Shown: positions 21,576 to 33,586 of the stretch, in pieces
How positions within the stretch are numbered: position 1 is the stretch's first letter
Layout: each line of letters starts with the position of its first letter
NCBI GenBank assembly: GCA_965153355.1
Contig: OZ231127.1
Span: forward strand, 18,166,001 to 18,230,000
Reading direction: 5' to 3'
DNA length: 64,000 nt
From: Flaccisagitta enflata
Taxonomy: Eukaryota > Chaetognatha > Sagittoidea > Aphragmophora
Made by a program: the position numbers and the translations under genes
The notes under the pieces: model-generated
The model's database searches: none
What the model was told of the DNA's origin: nothing
What the model saw: the letters and a program-made list of their open reading frames with translations, nothing else

Positions 21576-22568
21576 ACACAAGTTGCAAAGTGAAAAACAA
21601 GCGTGTGTCAATGGGGGGGTGGCTTCCCCTGCCAACTCGTTCGCAACAATTTTGTGATCCTGCGCCACTTGTTTTCTCGTCTCCCCCTACTCTCTTCCGC
21701 TACCACCGATCCAAGTGACCTCACCTATTTGTGAAAATGAGTTCGGCATTGTTGATTGGGGGCTATCATTTATTGAATCATTTTTTGATGGGCATAAGGA
21801 TTACACATAAGGATACAATGAAAAATGGAATATTTATTTCTGAAAACATCCAAATCCTCTTGTTTGAAAATTTAAAAAAAAGTCAAGGTGCAAACGAAGA
21901 GCAAAAAATTTGAGTATTTAGATTATTTTTTCCTAAATTTTCTTAGATTTTTTATATAAGATTTTTCTTTTTTGGTGGAAAAGCTAATGTTATACAGTTC
22001 AACCCCGCAGTAACAAACGTTAGAGGAGCAATAAATTTTATCCACTATAAATGGATTTTTGTTATTGGCAACAATGAAATTAAAAGAATTAACATAAAGA
22101 GGCTAAGTTTTTATGTCCGTTTAAGATGGATTTCCATTATTCATTTATCTGTTATAGTAAGATTTAACTGTACATATGCTTGCTTTGGTTTTTTTACAAA
22201 AAAACAAAAATATAAGATTATATTTTTGTAATGAACCTCAAATTTTCACCTTTGTATGCACCATGACGTAACACAGTGTTACAAAATCAATAAGCAACGA
22301 TGGAGGGGCAGGTACGAAAGTGCGCGTGCCCTTGCTCATGCACTGAGGGATGGGCCAATTACTGACTATAAACGATTGAAAGCGTTAACGTTCTTGAAAA
22401 AAAAACTACGGAAACAAAAAACCTATGGCCCGTTGAGTCCAAGCAATTGAAGCAGTATAGCTGGAGAAATGCTCATTGTCTTCCCCTTTAGTCCGCCGAG
22501 TTAATAATACAGAAAACGCCGATATGTTGGAGCGCCTGTAGAGGGAGATAATTTTATCACTTTTTAGA
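21576..22568. other. No gene supported
   Basis: AT-rich sequence. A 64-codon open frame at 22,256-22,450 shows no recognisable family or coding bias, so I do not call it. Confidence 0.4.
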
Positions 22569-22750
22569 TTTTCAGTTGCGTGCTATGCAACTTTACACCC
22601 CACTTTGATCGTCCATCGGTCTGTTGGTCCATCTGTCAGATTTTACTTTTTAATGTTTCTGCGGTCTTTAGCCCCATTGCTCCTGCCCAAAAATTCTAGT
22701 GACCATATATACAGCATGTACAGCTGCTGCCTACCCGCACGCGACTAAGA
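22569..22750 (+). mobile_element. Family A short element
   Basis: TTTTCAGTTGCGTGCTATGC with AACTTTACACCCCACTTTG at the left, and CTACCCGCACGCGACTAAGA at the right. The near stem has drifted to GTTGCG/TGCAAC while the far end keeps GCACGCGAC. Confidence 0.7.
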
Positions 22751-23008
22751 GATCCATGCATATGTATGATTCTGTTTTACGGAAAACTAGGAGTGGTGCG
22801 CGTGTTAACTAGTCAGTGAGGGTTCACAAGGCCCTCTTCCATTTATTTCAATTTGGGTATAGTGAGGGATATTGTTCCACTTTTCATAACTAAACATTAC
22901 ACAACCTTTGAAAATGTAACACTCAGGGACAAATGCAACAAATAAGGCTCTCTCTCTCTCTCTCTCAATCTATCTATTACTAGTAGTTACTTATATAATA
23001 TGACTATG

Positions 23009-23204
23009 GGGGTCACAATATCACAGACGGGTGGGCAGGGGCATCCAACCCCCATCCACCCCCAAACCTACTCCAAACACTCAAACATACATAAAAACGC
23101 TCATTTTCCCACGTTTCAACTCGATGACCACGGACCGACCAACCAACGGACGGATGGACGGACGGACAAAGCCTCTTATAGAGTTGCGTGTCCGCAACTA
23201 AAAA
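23009..23204 (-). mobile_element. Family B short element
   Basis: Left: GGTCACAATATCACAGACGG and GGTGGGCAGGGGCATCCAAC. Right: AAAGCCTCTTATAGAGTTGC, GTGTCCGCAACTAAAAA. The CGGACGGACGGAC tract lies before the hairpin. Confidence 0.7.
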
Positions 23205-23219
23205 TGTACGGCCACTTAT

Positions 23220-23221
<2 letters not shown>

Positions 23222-23295
<74 letters not shown>
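23222..23295. repeat. (CA)n microsatellite
   Basis: About 37 CA dinucleotides, starting about 17 bp after the neighbouring family B element. Confidence 0.97.
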
Positions 23296-23298
<3 letters not shown>

Positions 23299-23463
23299 TG
23301 TAACTGTATCTTTGATTCCATCGAGCAAACGGTCATTGTCTTCTTTGAAAGAGGTAATCTTGTCTATACGCCGGTTGTCCCATTTAAAACGTAAACGCGA
23401 TTTGGAACGCCGACTTCAGGAAACACCATAGCTGAAATCAAATTAATAATGGCTTTATTTAAG

Positions 23464-23568
23464 AATAAGGCCGGATACATGGTTCCAAAGTTGCGTGCGG
23501 GTGGGCAGGGGCAGTACTTAGGTCACTTGCATATTGGCAGGAGCAGAAACTACACACACAGCCGACCG
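23464..23568 (-). mobile_element. Family A element, truncated
   Basis: AAGGCCGGATACATGGTTCC, AAGTTGCGTGCGGGTGGGCA, then GGCAGGAGCAG and CAGCCGACCG. The hairpin end is lost to an A-tract. Confidence 0.6.
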
Positions 23569-23905
23569 CAAAAAAAAAAAAAAGGATGTGTGACTAATTA
23601 GGTAACTCATCAGGCTCAAGACGAAGGATGAGAGTTCGAGGTGTTACAGGAGGAGAAACCTAGGTGCTGGGATATCTAGGGCGTAGGTCCGGAATTCTAG
23701 CATAGGAAAAAATGTCCGTTGTAATCAACAAGGTATTTCGGTAACCCCCCGCCGACACGAGCACTTAGGAGCTCGCTCGCTATGTATGGGTAACAATCTA
23801 AAAAAAAAGTGAGGTCCTCTAATAAAAGTTTGCCCAAAGCTAGGCTAAATATACGGCTACCCATGATGCTTGAGGGTAGACAGGGTCAGTGGTAGTAAGT
23901 CATCC

Positions 23906-24012
23906 AAGGATCGCACATGGTCAGCGATACCTGAGGCCCTGCGTGGAGTGATTAACTGAAGTGAGAGCAGGGCAACAGCCCTAAAGGGCCGATGTCCTGT
24001 AGGACACAGGGG
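23906..24012. mobile_element. Family D fragment
   Basis: ATGGTCAGCGATACCTGAGG, GAGAGCAGGGCAACAGCCCT and GTCCTGTAGGACACAGGGG match the outer conserved segment of the large palindromes. The array part is absent. Confidence 0.6.
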
Positions 24013-24376
24013 TGAATTTCCATACATCCTGAGCAATTATCCATAACTGAAAAAGCTCTAATTACGTAATTCAGATTCTTTTTGAAACGTAAGGAGAAAT
24101 AAAGCTTCCATTTGGATTTGGGATACACTAGAAAGTTAAGCTGCTTAGGGCTGGATGATTTTTATATTCACTTGACAAAGAGCTAATTTTTTTCCCATGG
24201 CGCTAACCAGAAGTCTCCATGATCATTATTTAGAGTTTTGAATTTTTGAATTTTATTTTTTTCGCATCTTTGCGTGAAAATCTTATTTTCATTGATCCTA
24301 ACTTTTTTAGCTTATGTAATATAAGGACGACAAGATGCCACAACTGACTCCAGTCATGACACAATGACATTTCACA

Positions 24377-24377
<1 letters not shown>

Positions 24378-24439
<62 letters not shown>

Positions 24440-24498
24440 GCCATATATATGTTATATATGTTGTTATATATACATATATATATGTATGTATATATATA

Positions 24499-24564
<66 letters not shown>

Positions 24565-24602
24565 AGGCAGAGAGAGAGAGAGAGAGATACACACACACAC
24601 AA
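24378..24602. repeat. Compound (TA)n / (GA)n / (CA)n microsatellite
   Basis: TA-rich blocks at 24,378-24,436 and 24,465-24,532, followed by GA repeats and a short CA run. Confidence 0.95.
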
Positions 24603-25307
24603 AGACTAAGAGGAAAAAGAGACACAGAGAGACTAAGATCAGAACAAGAACAGACACACTCCAACCAAACATCATGAGATGCTCACAAAAGAACATGCAC
24701 AAAGGAAAAAGATCAATTCATGACTTTTTCCAGGTTTAAGAGGAGTCATTTTTATTGGTATTCAATGAGAACTGCAGACGTTTTCAATTTCACAATTTGC
24801 CAAAACATTAAATAGGAATCAATGATGATTTCTGGTTCTTACTCAATTTTCCATTATTAAACAAAACGACTTGCTTTTTTCGTTAATTTCTTCTGTTATT
24901 CAATGGAAGTTTGCATTTTGTCAATTCTCCATGTTATCTGGATCAAATTTGGCTAAGAGGTAGTTTTGGGGGCCAGACGAACGACGCACGGATGTATGGA
25001 ATTAACTTCAGTGTCCCATAGGACCTTCGGCCCTTTTAAATGCCTGGCGCTTTTATTTGTTACTCCACAGGCGTTCACTGAGCTTCTGCCCAGGCAGTTA
25101 GAAGAGAAACAGAACATAGCAAAATCTTTTATTTTGTAGATCTGGACAAATGTGTTCATATAAGAACACACACTGCATGCCAAACTATAGCACTTATAAA
25201 AATCAACTAACCTCAAGGCATTCAAAAGGTGTGACACTTGCTTCATCAGCACTTCATAGCTCTGGGTGAATGGACAGACGGAACCATCAGAACTGTAAAT
25301 AAATACT
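24603..25307. other. No gene seen
   Basis: Unremarkable AT-rich sequence between two microsatellites. Confidence 0.4.
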
Positions 25308-25308
25308 A

Positions 25309-25385
<77 letters not shown>
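25308..25385. repeat. (AT)n microsatellite
   Basis: About 38 AT dinucleotides. Confidence 0.97.
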
Positions 25386-25391
<6 letters not shown>

Positions 25392-26343
25392 GAAAACCTG
25401 ACTTTCATTACTGTATTGAACTGAATTTTTTCTAAGCTTATAAGATTTATTTCTCTCCGTTGCAACATTTGTGTTTCAAAGAAGATCAAAATAGAAAAAA
25501 TATATAAATGAAAATGCATAAATAAGTGAATAAAGATGCTAGAGATGGCTCAGATATAATATTTAAAAGAAAAATTTGCATTGATTCAGCAAAAGGATCA
25601 AGTTCAGCCAATGTTACCAAAAAAAGTTACTTTGAAAATTTGTACTTATTTTATTTTTGGTCACTGATAGGGGGCTGGTTGAAATTCTAAATTTGTGCTG
25701 AATAAAAACGAAACAAACATAGTTCTCCTCCCAAATCGATTACAGAGAGAACTATGTTTCAAAATGCAAAATTTCTGTATTTAGCTTTCTTAGAATTTCA
25801 ACCTCAGAAAATGTTAAAAAGTGTAAGCAGAAAATCAATAAAAATCATCATTTTCTTGCTAGTTTTCATGTGAATCGCATGGTTCAAATTGCATTTTAAG
25901 TCAGAATATGATAAAAATGTATGCACCAAGTATCCTTAGAGACAATTTGTCCACTAAAAGCATTCCAGTTTCATTATTGTCCTGATAATGATGCAAAAAG
26001 TATTGTGAAACACTTCATTTTCCTTCATAAATTTTCCGTCATAAGAACGTTGGCTTGAAATCTTGAAATTTAACGAACATTGCTAAGAACATTAAAAGCT
26101 TCATTTCAGACTGGAAATTTTCAGGGGTGTATACAGTTGCACGACCTTTGATATCATTCCCCCCCCTGGGTCCTTTGATTTTCTGCCCTGAACTACATAT
26201 GATTTTCTTCCCAATATACCCCCTTTATAGTAAAAAGCGCCCCCCTCCAAAAAGCGCCCCCCATCTTTTTTTTCTTGGTGTTATATTTTTCAGAAGAGAT
26301 TTAAACAGAAATATTGAGTAAAATTATGATAAACAAGTGACGT
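25386..26343. other. No gene seen
   Basis: AT-rich sequence with homopolymer C/T runs near 26,160-26,270 and no coding pattern. Confidence 0.4.
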
Positions 26344-26546
26344 GGGGTCACAATATCGTTGCAGACGGTTGGGCAGGGGCATCCAACCCCCATCCACACC
26401 TCAACCCACCCCCAACACTCAAACATACACACACAAAAAGTATCGAAACGCCTGTTTTCCCACTTTCTCAACTCAACTACCATGATGGACGGACCGACAG
26501 ACGGACGGACAATGCCTCTTATAGAGTTGCATGTCCGCAACTAAAG
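26344..26546 (-). mobile_element. Family B short element
   Basis: GGGGTCACAATATCGTTGCA, GACGGTTGGGCAGGGGCATC at the left; ATGCCTCTTATAGAGTTGCA and TGTCCGCAACTAAA at the right. The left end shares GTCACAATAT with the 23.0-kb and 58.7-kb copies rather than the GGCCGTGTATCC end of other copies, so family B has at least two end types. Confidence 0.7.
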
Positions 26547-27110
26547 ACAACATAATGAGCCAGTTTCAAAGACTTTCAAACAGATATATGCAAGGAATAT
26601 CTCCATTTTGGTAGCCTTTCATAAGAGAGATAGACTGAATGACAGTTCATCTACAATATAAAGGTGGCGCTAATTGGAGGGTTAAAAAGCCAAATTTTAT
26701 TTCAATTTCAAAAGCGCCCGGGGCGTTTTATAGAGAAAATACGGTACATTGGTTTAAAAAGTGTAAAATAGTGTTGTAGTAACTAAATATTACATTTTAG
26801 TACTGCCAAAAGTGTAAAATCTATATTTTTCATCTTTTCATTTTTCCTCCCTTTGATTTCCTTCCCCATATCCAAATCCTTTGATTTTATTCCCCCCTTG
26901 TCGGGGGAGGGGGTATTTGCAACTATATACAGGCCTGGAAATTTTATTGACTGGTAAAATAAGTACCCGCAAATTAAAGACAACAGAATGAAATATGTAA
27001 TGTGTACTATGAATATTTTATAAAATAGATTGTTATAAGAACGTTCAAACCTCAATTCAGCATTTAGTTCACAAACATTGAAGGCTCGCTCAAAAAATGA
27101 TGTTCTTTAA
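26547..27110. other. No gene seen
   Basis: AT-rich non-coding sequence. Confidence 0.4.
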
Positions 27111-27230
27111 AATCAAGGCCAAGTAGACCAATAAGGTGCGACATGTGGATCGTCAAACGGATGTGTTACCCGACCAACCAACCGACTGACCGACGGACAC
27201 AGCCAGTTATAGAAGTGCTTTGTCGCACCA
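27111..27230 (-). mobile_element. Family C short element
   Basis: AATCAAGGCCAAGTAGACCA, ATAAGGTGCGACATGTGGAT at the left; CAGCCAGTTATAGAAGTGCT and TTGTCGCACC at the right. The 9-nt GGTGCGACA and its complement TGTCGCACC are both intact. It directly abuts a family A element. Confidence 0.75.
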
Positions 27231-27537
27231 AACAAGGCCAACATCTATAAGTTGTGTGCAGGACATAAATACCTTAAAATTTCTTAAGTTGAGTTTAAAT
27301 TACTCAAGGTGACCTGAAATGACTTAAAATGACTTTAATGACTATATTGACCTTATTGAATTTGGTGACTTGATATGACTTAGAATGACTTAAAATGACC
27401 TATAAGGGCATTTGGGAAGGAGCTGTGAGCCCAAAAGGCTTAAAAACGCCGAAAAAGTAAAAAGAGGACCGACCAACCGACCGACCGACAGACTGACAAA
27501 GCGGGGTGTAGAATCGCGTAGCACGCGACTTAAAAAA
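27231..27537 (-). mobile_element. Family A short element abutting family C
   Basis: Starts AACAAGGCCAACATCTATAA immediately after the family C hairpin and ends AGCGGGGTGTAGAATCGCGT, AGCACGCGACTTAAAAAA. The core has ATGACTTAAA-type 10-mer repeats similar to the tandem copies at 6.2 kb. Confidence 0.75.
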
Positions 27538-28085
27538 GTAAGACATGGCGGAGAGCTTCATTTCAACATCAACCATGGAAATACTCACATCAATGCGTTG
27601 GTCTGAGCGTTTTGGAAATCCTCCATTCAACGCGACGCCACGTCAGTAAGACCAAGCGACGCCTCTCCACAAATAAGTTATAAAAACAGATGTGTTCGAT
27701 TTGAACTCGAAGGCACCGCGCAGCTCTTATGAATATTGTCACTTGAGTCTCTACTTCCATAATTCCACTGATTCACGAGAATGTCCTGTCGTGTCATGGC
27801 GAGCCGGAAAATCATCCAAATCTTAATTCATGTCCGTAACCAAGATTTGCCATTAATGTCTATGATTAGCGTGAAAATCTTATACTTCAAAAAGAAAAAA
27901 CATGAGATTAGAAATTAACCATGTACAAAATAAGGCCAACCCGTCACTTCCGGTGGGTCAGCTGACCTAGGGAATTAAACATCAATTAAAAATGACTAAA
28001 AGGACAACCGGGAGGGTGGAATTGTCAGAATATGTACTAAAATAGTACTAGCATAACTTATGCACTTTTGATAACGGTTCGTAAC

Positions 28086-28088
<3 letters not shown>
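27538..28088. other. No gene seen
   Basis: Non-coding sequence without recognised repeats. Confidence 0.4.

Positions 28089-28170
<82 letters not shown>
28089..28170. repeat. (GA)n microsatellite
   Basis: About 41 GA dinucleotides. Confidence 0.97.
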
Positions 28171-28172
<2 letters not shown>

Positions 28173-28624
28173 AGTGCAAGAATTAGTCTGGTAAGGCAAA
28201 TGAATCATGATATTGCTGGACATGGTTGCTACTCTAGGAACGAGCAACAACTAGTACTCCCTTTAAGGTTACCATCTGTTTTGAAATAAACTGCCTCTGA
28301 AGTGTTGAGAGTCAAATATAGCAAATCACTACTGGATCTAGGTAAACTCTATTTTGCTCAATGATTCACTTTCTTCACACCGGCCTTAACTAACATCATT
28401 ACTTTTTAGGTCCCTTACACCCCCAAAGCCTCCCACAACCATTTTTTTGAAAAAGTGGGTAATCAATATAGTCTGTTTGATTTGCCTAGATTCAAAATCC
28501 CACTGTATTTTTCATTTTTACAAAAACTTTAAAATTTTGTATGTTACTGTTTAGACTCTAGAAAAAAATTAAAAATATTTTTTAAAAATTGTTTTCAAAA
28601 GTGGGGTAAGAATTAATAGAAATT

Positions 28625-28708
28625 GTTTGATTTGCCTGAAAGGCCTGAGTTGGGTCTGAAAGGTCTGATTTGGGGTCTGAGAGGCTTGATTTGAGGTCTA
28701 AGAGGCTA
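28625..28708. repeat. 21-bp minisatellite, short block left of family D
   Basis: Four diverged units of the GGTCTGAAAGGTCTGATTTG type, the reverse complement of the unit at 7.75-8.1 kb. Confidence 0.7.
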
Positions 28709-28744
28709 GACAGATAACCTATGATTTCACACAGGATGATTTTT

Positions 28745-29347
28745 GGGCAGCGGTCCCGAAGGGGACGAAGTCCTGTAGAACACAGGGGGACTTTTGTTCA
28801 TTTGTCCGTCCATCCGTTCGTCCATCCGGCCGTCCATTTCTCCCCCCCTAAGCCCTAGGCCCTCCCAGGCCTAAGATCCGCCCTCTCAGGCCTTAAATCA
28901 GCCCTCTTAGGCTTGAAATCTTCCCTCTCAGGCCTAAAATCTGCCCTCTCAGGCCTTGAATCTGTCCTCTCAAGCATTAAATCTACCTTCTCAGACCTGA
29001 AATCTGCCCTCTCAGGTCTGAAATCTGCCCTCTCAGGTCTGAAATCTGCCCTCTCAGGCCTGAAATCTGCCCTCTCAGGCCTGAAATCTGCCCTCTTAGA
29101 TTCAAAGCCTGAGAGGGCAGATTTCAGGCTTGAGAGGGTAGATTTCAGGCCTGAGAGGGCAGATTTCAGGTCTGAGAGAGCCTAGGGGGGACAGATGGAT
29201 GGACCGACGAACGAAAGTCCCCCTGTGTTTTACAGGACTTTGTCCCCTTTGGGTCCGCTGCCCTGCTTCCTCTCACTCCAATTCATAATCATGCAAAGCA
29301 GGGCAAAGGGTATCGCTGACCACATATTGCCCTTGGGCGACCTGTTT
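28745..29347. mobile_element. Family D palindromic repeat, copy 2
   Basis: Left: GGGCAGCGGTCCCGAAGGGG, GTCCTGTAGAACACAGGGGG. Right: the inverted equivalent ending TTTGGGTCCGCTGCCCTGC, then GCAAAGCAGGGCAAAGGGTA and ATATTGCCCTTGGGCGACCT. Inner arms are 21-bp CAGGCCTGAAATCTGCCCTC units, turning into the inverted unit near 29,105. The turning point is off-centre, so the arms have unequal unit numbers. Confidence 0.8.
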
Positions 29348-29366
29348 CCAGTTTCTGTCCTCCCAC

Positions 29367-29600
29367 CTAAAATCAGGCCCTCAGACCCCAAATCAAGCCT
29401 CTTCAATCCTAAATAAGGCCCTTCAGACCCCATATCAGACTTTTCAGACCCAACTCAGGCCTTCCAGATCAGACCCTAATTGAAGCCCTTCAGACCCAAA
29501 ATAGGGCCTGCCAGACCCTAAACTAGGCCAAAACAGAGCTCTCAGGTCTATGAGACCCCACTTTTGGCCTCTAAGACCCTAGCCAGGCCTCTCAAGATTT
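29367..29600. repeat. 21-bp minisatellite right of family D
   Basis: About ten diverged AATCAGGCCCTCAGACCCCA-type units, the same class as at 7.75-8.1 kb. Confidence 0.75.
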
Positions 29601-30520
29601 TCACTATTTTGGGGTCATTTTGAGTCATTTGAAGCCCCTTGATGAACCTCTTAAAGGCCCTCAACCTGTATATTTGTTCCCCCACAGTTACCCTGCATTG
29701 GATAATAGTAAGTGAGAAGAAATGTATCACTCATTTGGTTATAAACAATAAAAACTTTACAAAAATGTTGAAATTTTGATCAAGATTGAGTCTATATTGA
29801 GTGTTTTGAGCTCTTTAGATAGAGCCTCAATGGACCCTAAACCTTCACTGTTAGTCTTAACTAATTTCTACATGCAACATAACAGTTACTTAATAGAAAT
29901 TTTCAACATCCTGCAATAACTCAGAAAAAAACAAGCAAATCTCTTTAATTGGTAGATTTTAGATTTTTTGTATTTTTGGATCCTCTTTAACAAAGCCTTG
30001 GAGGATCAAAAGGAGCCAACATATTTTTTTTTAAAATTTGATATACTACTTCAAAATATCTTCCAGATGAGACCATTCAGAGGCCTGCGGGTTTATCCAT
30101 AAGGCAATTATAGGTAAAACAAGGGTGTTTATGTAAAATATGAAATGCTACATCAACTTGTACCACTGTATCAACTTTGGCAAGTCATAACGAGGTTGTT
30201 TTTTGATGAATCCACAAAAAATCAGTGACATTTAGAAAGCTCTTCGAAAGATCTATCAAATGAGACCAACCATAGGGATTTTCTCCAATTTCTGTAGAAG
30301 TTATAAGCAAAACAAAGGCATTCATGCAATATTGGAAAAAGTACAACCACCTGTACTTCATCATGGTAAAAAAATGAGATTTATCAAAAAAGCGCCATAC
30401 AGATTTTTTTGCAATCTTTTGCAATGGATTTATACATCAAATGGGGATGTAAAACTGTAGAAAAAGTGAGATATCATTATTTGTATTAAAATTAGTTATC
30501 ATCCACGCGGTCGATCGATA
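29601..30520. other. No gene seen
   Basis: AT-rich sequence. A 79-codon minus-strand frame at 30,185-30,424 lacks recognisable family features. Confidence 0.4.
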
Positions 30521-30602
30521 TCTCTCTCTCTCTCTCTCTCTCTCTCTCCCGGTCTCTCTCTCTCTCTCCCGGTCTCTCTCTCTCTCTCTCTCTGCTTCTC
30601 TC
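30521..30602. repeat. (CT)n microsatellite, interrupted
   Basis: CT dinucleotides broken by CCCGGT blocks. Confidence 0.95.
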
Positions 30603-30772
30603 TCCCCCCCCCGCGCTCTCTCATTGGTTCGATCTCTCTCAACCCCCGAGCATCATCACGTGACCACGCTTGCCCCATAGATTGGGGGTTTTTCTGTTTC
30701 ATTGTATTCACTTATGTATCTCTTTTCCTGACATCAACACGCTTCTTCTTGGATTGAAAGAATAAAGGTAAA

Positions 30773-31638
30773 CAGTCAGTGGACAAACCGGTATAGGTAT
30801 AAATCTCAACTGGTAGTTATATTTCTAAGAGAGAGATCATTTCAGAGGTTAAGTTAATTACTAAGTCAAAGAATCTTTTTTGGCGTAGGAAAAAGCTAAG
30901 ATCAGAGACATTTCTACAGAGAGGCCATGTAAAATGATGAAAAATCATGTTTTTCAAAAAGTCATCATGACAAATATTTTCAGATGTGAAATTTTGTGCA
31001 GATTACAAATTTGAAGGTTTCACTGAGCATATGAGCAGTCAAGGTATGCTGGAACAGTTCGTCAACAGCATCATTGGAGACCTCTCTACAACTCATGGAG
31101 AATTATATGCAGCGGATATCATTTTTGATAGATCAGATAAGTATGTTTTACAGTTTTGTATAAAATATGAAGAAAATAGAAAAACAAAAATTTGAATAAG
31201 GGTGTGTTGCACCTGCTTGTCAACTGCATCACTGAAGGAGCCCCTCTATGAGAGGCCATGCAAATGGCAAAATAATGAATAATTTTGTTTTTCAAGAAAT
31301 CATCATGACCAATGTATTCATACATGTAACTTTGAGTAGATTACAAATCAAAGGTGTCACTTGGCATTTGAGCGCACAAGGTATGCCGAAACAGCTCGTC
31401 AATAGCATCATTGAAGGACCTCTTCACATCTCATTTAGAACCATATGCGACTGAAGTAATTTTGTTTTTAGATAAGTATGCTTCAGAGCTTTGTATAGAA
31501 CATGACGAAAAACAAAGATTTAAAGAAGGGTTTGTTGCACCTGCTTGTCAACTGCATCACTGAAGGATCCCCTCTATGGGTGGCCATGCAAAACAATCAT
31601 AAATCATGTTTTTTCAAAAAGTTATCTTTTCCAATGTA
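30773..31638 (+). repeat. Left arm: subterminal tandem units
   Basis: Contains units at about 30,985-31,300 and 31,330-31,620, with the repeated segment CAAGGTATGCTGGAACAG. The arm is interrupted by the mariner insertion at a TA and resumes at 33,304. Confidence 0.7.
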
Positions 31639-31804
31639 AAAGGGTGTGCAAAATTATCCGCAATTCGCACTTGATTTTCTTAAAAACCAAAGAGGATAAT
31701 GATTTTCAAAAGCATACTATCTTGCTAAAAAGTATATCGACAAGATACTATACAGTTCAATTTTTCATCAAATTATGCATGTAAAATTTGTAAACTATGA
31801 TTTC

Positions 31805-32060
31805 TACTTCGTGTGACCTTTATAGGCATCAACTTTGGCTTCCATGCGCCTTGGTATGCTTTTGTAAAGCAATTGAAGGTATGATGGCGTGGTGTTCTCC
31901 CACATCTAGAGAGCGATTCTTTTCAGCCCAGCTTTTGACATGGCACGTTCTTAATTCTGCAGCTTCTTAATTTGAATTCACGACTATTCATCAGTTTGAG
32001 GTCCGGACTGTTTCCAGGTCAACCCGGAAACAACTTGATGCTGTAGTGAATGCTTCATTG
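31805..32060 (-). pseudogene. Tc1/mariner transposase C-terminal remnant
   Basis: Translating the minus strand with frame changes gives PGNSPDL (the typical WPGNSPDLNPIEN block before the last catalytic acidic residue), then WENTTPSYLQLLYKSIPRRM and EAKVDAYKGHT, matching the usual SMPRR...KGG-T ending of Tc1-like transposases. The reading frame is broken between the blocks and stop codons are present, so the enzyme is dead. The N-terminal DNA-binding half was not found. Confidence 0.65.
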
Positions 32061-32355
32061 TAAGGGCGCTGTCCGCCAGAGCAACACTTCTCCTCAGCTG
32101 GTGTCTTCCACAATCTCTAAAATTCTAAAATGCAATTTTTTCGCCATTTTCCACTTGAAGCAGTAACTTTGTTTTGCTTGTCATTTCTAAACGAGTAAAA
32201 TTAGAACAATGCGGTTTGCGCCATTCAATTGGAAATTCGATGAAGTTTCCAAGCGTCACCGATTTTCCTATGTTTGCATCATTTTTTTGGTAGTTATGGC
32301 CCATAAAGCTTGTCGATATACATATTAGCAAGATAGTAAGTAGCACGTATAAAAG

Positions 32356-32778
32356 ATTATGATTGTATTAGACTGATCATAAACAAACGTTGAAATATCA
32401 TTTATTCCCAATATTTTGACCGAAAAATATCAGCCTTCTTCAGGGGAGAAGAAATGAGAAAATGAGACAAATAAGGAGAGAGAAAGATGAAGGTAAAGTG
32501 GCAAAAACCAGAGATAGAGACAATGGGAACAAAGAGAGAGAGACTAAGCAGAAGATCTGCTCAGGGTGCCGCCTGTGGTCACCCTAATGAGCGCATGGAC
32601 GACAATGAATCAGATCTTCTGCTTAGTCTCTCTCTCTTTGTTCCCATCGTCTCTATCTCTGGTTTTTGCCACTTTACCTTCATCTTTCTCTCTCCTTATT
32701 TGTCTCATTTTCTCATTTCTTCTCCCCTGAAGAAGGCTGATGTTTTTCGGTCGAAATATTGTCTAATACAATCATAAT
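32356..32778. mobile_element. Hairpin MITE with 98% identical arms
   Basis: Arms 32,409-32,559 and 32,611-32,761 are reverse complements with only 3 mismatches in 151 bp, separated by 51 bp. Outer tips ATTATGATTGTATTAG and CTAATACAATCATAAT extend the pairing. Left of the arm a ~36-bp segment has no partner. It is inserted in the mariner remnant. Confidence 0.8.
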
Positions 32779-33301
32779 GCTTCAACAACAATCGTCCAAC
32801 TTTCATCGTAACGTGTAAAAAAGTTGGTTTTTTTTGTATTCAAAATTAAACTCAAAAAAGTCAAGGATACAACTGTTTAGGTAAATTTCATAGTAATAAA
32901 AAAAAGATTTATCAAAATATTTTAAATTCTGTTATTAATTTTTCTTGTACTTTAGGCCTAATTTATTTGCTTTATTGAACTCCATTCATAGGGATATAAT
33001 TAACCGCCTTCAGCATAACATGTGCCATGCAGAGAAAATCATTTTATGAGCAGTCACAAATACAATAACCTATGATTTTATAACCTTTTTTGCCAATGAA
33101 ATAAAATCCTGTCAAAACCAAAATCTTTGCTTCAAATCATTTGACCCCCATAGTGACAAGGGGGATAGAAAATACCTGCAATCAATTCTAGCTTCTAGCA
33201 TGACTAACTGGGCATTCTTGTCAAAATTTCATTGTGCTGGGTCACTTTTAAGTACAGTTTTCTTTCCATGAAGCAATTGCGGATAATTTTGCACACCCTG
33301 T

Positions 33302-33586
33302 TATTAAGACGTATAACTTTGTTTCAATTACAAATCTAAAGGTGTAACTTGGCATTTGAGCAGTCAAAGTTTGCTGGAACTACTTGCCAACAGCATCATT
33401 GAGGGCCCTCTCCATAGCTCATCCAGAACTAAAAGCAGCAGAAGTAATTTTGATTCCAGATGAATTTATTGTACAGCAATTGATTGAACAAGAAAAAAAA
33501 TTGCATCAGGGTGTGCAGGAGTTGCTTGCCAAATGCATCACTGAGGGATCACCTCCCCAACTCAAGTGGCTTCTATTGCAAGGACA
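33302..33586 (+). repeat. Continuation of the left arm tandem units
   Basis: AATCTAAAGGTGTAACTTGG, GAGCAGTCAAAGTTTGCTGG and CAACAGCATCATTGAGGG are another copy of the arm unit. The unit resumes again after the family A insertion (GTCAACTGCATCAC at 33,880). Confidence 0.65.

Larger units (their letters stand above)
31639..33301 (-). mobile_element. Tc1/mariner-type element, decayed
   Basis: Bounded by inverted repeats AGGGTGTGCAAAATTATCCG (31,641) and its complement ending 33,299; the match is 25 bp. TA flanks both sides (31,637-31,638 and 33,302-33,303), and the host repeat units align across the junction. Length about 1.66 kb. A transposase remnant lies on the minus strand near the left end, and a later hairpin MITE sits in the middle. 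Confidence 0.75.

Noticed and set aside
22256-22450. 64-codon plus-strand frame as a gene
   Set aside because: No recognisable motif, no splice or promoter context, and no support beyond an open frame.
23222-23295. (CA)n as part of the adjacent family B element
   Set aside because: It starts after the TAAAAA end of the element and is absent in the other copies.
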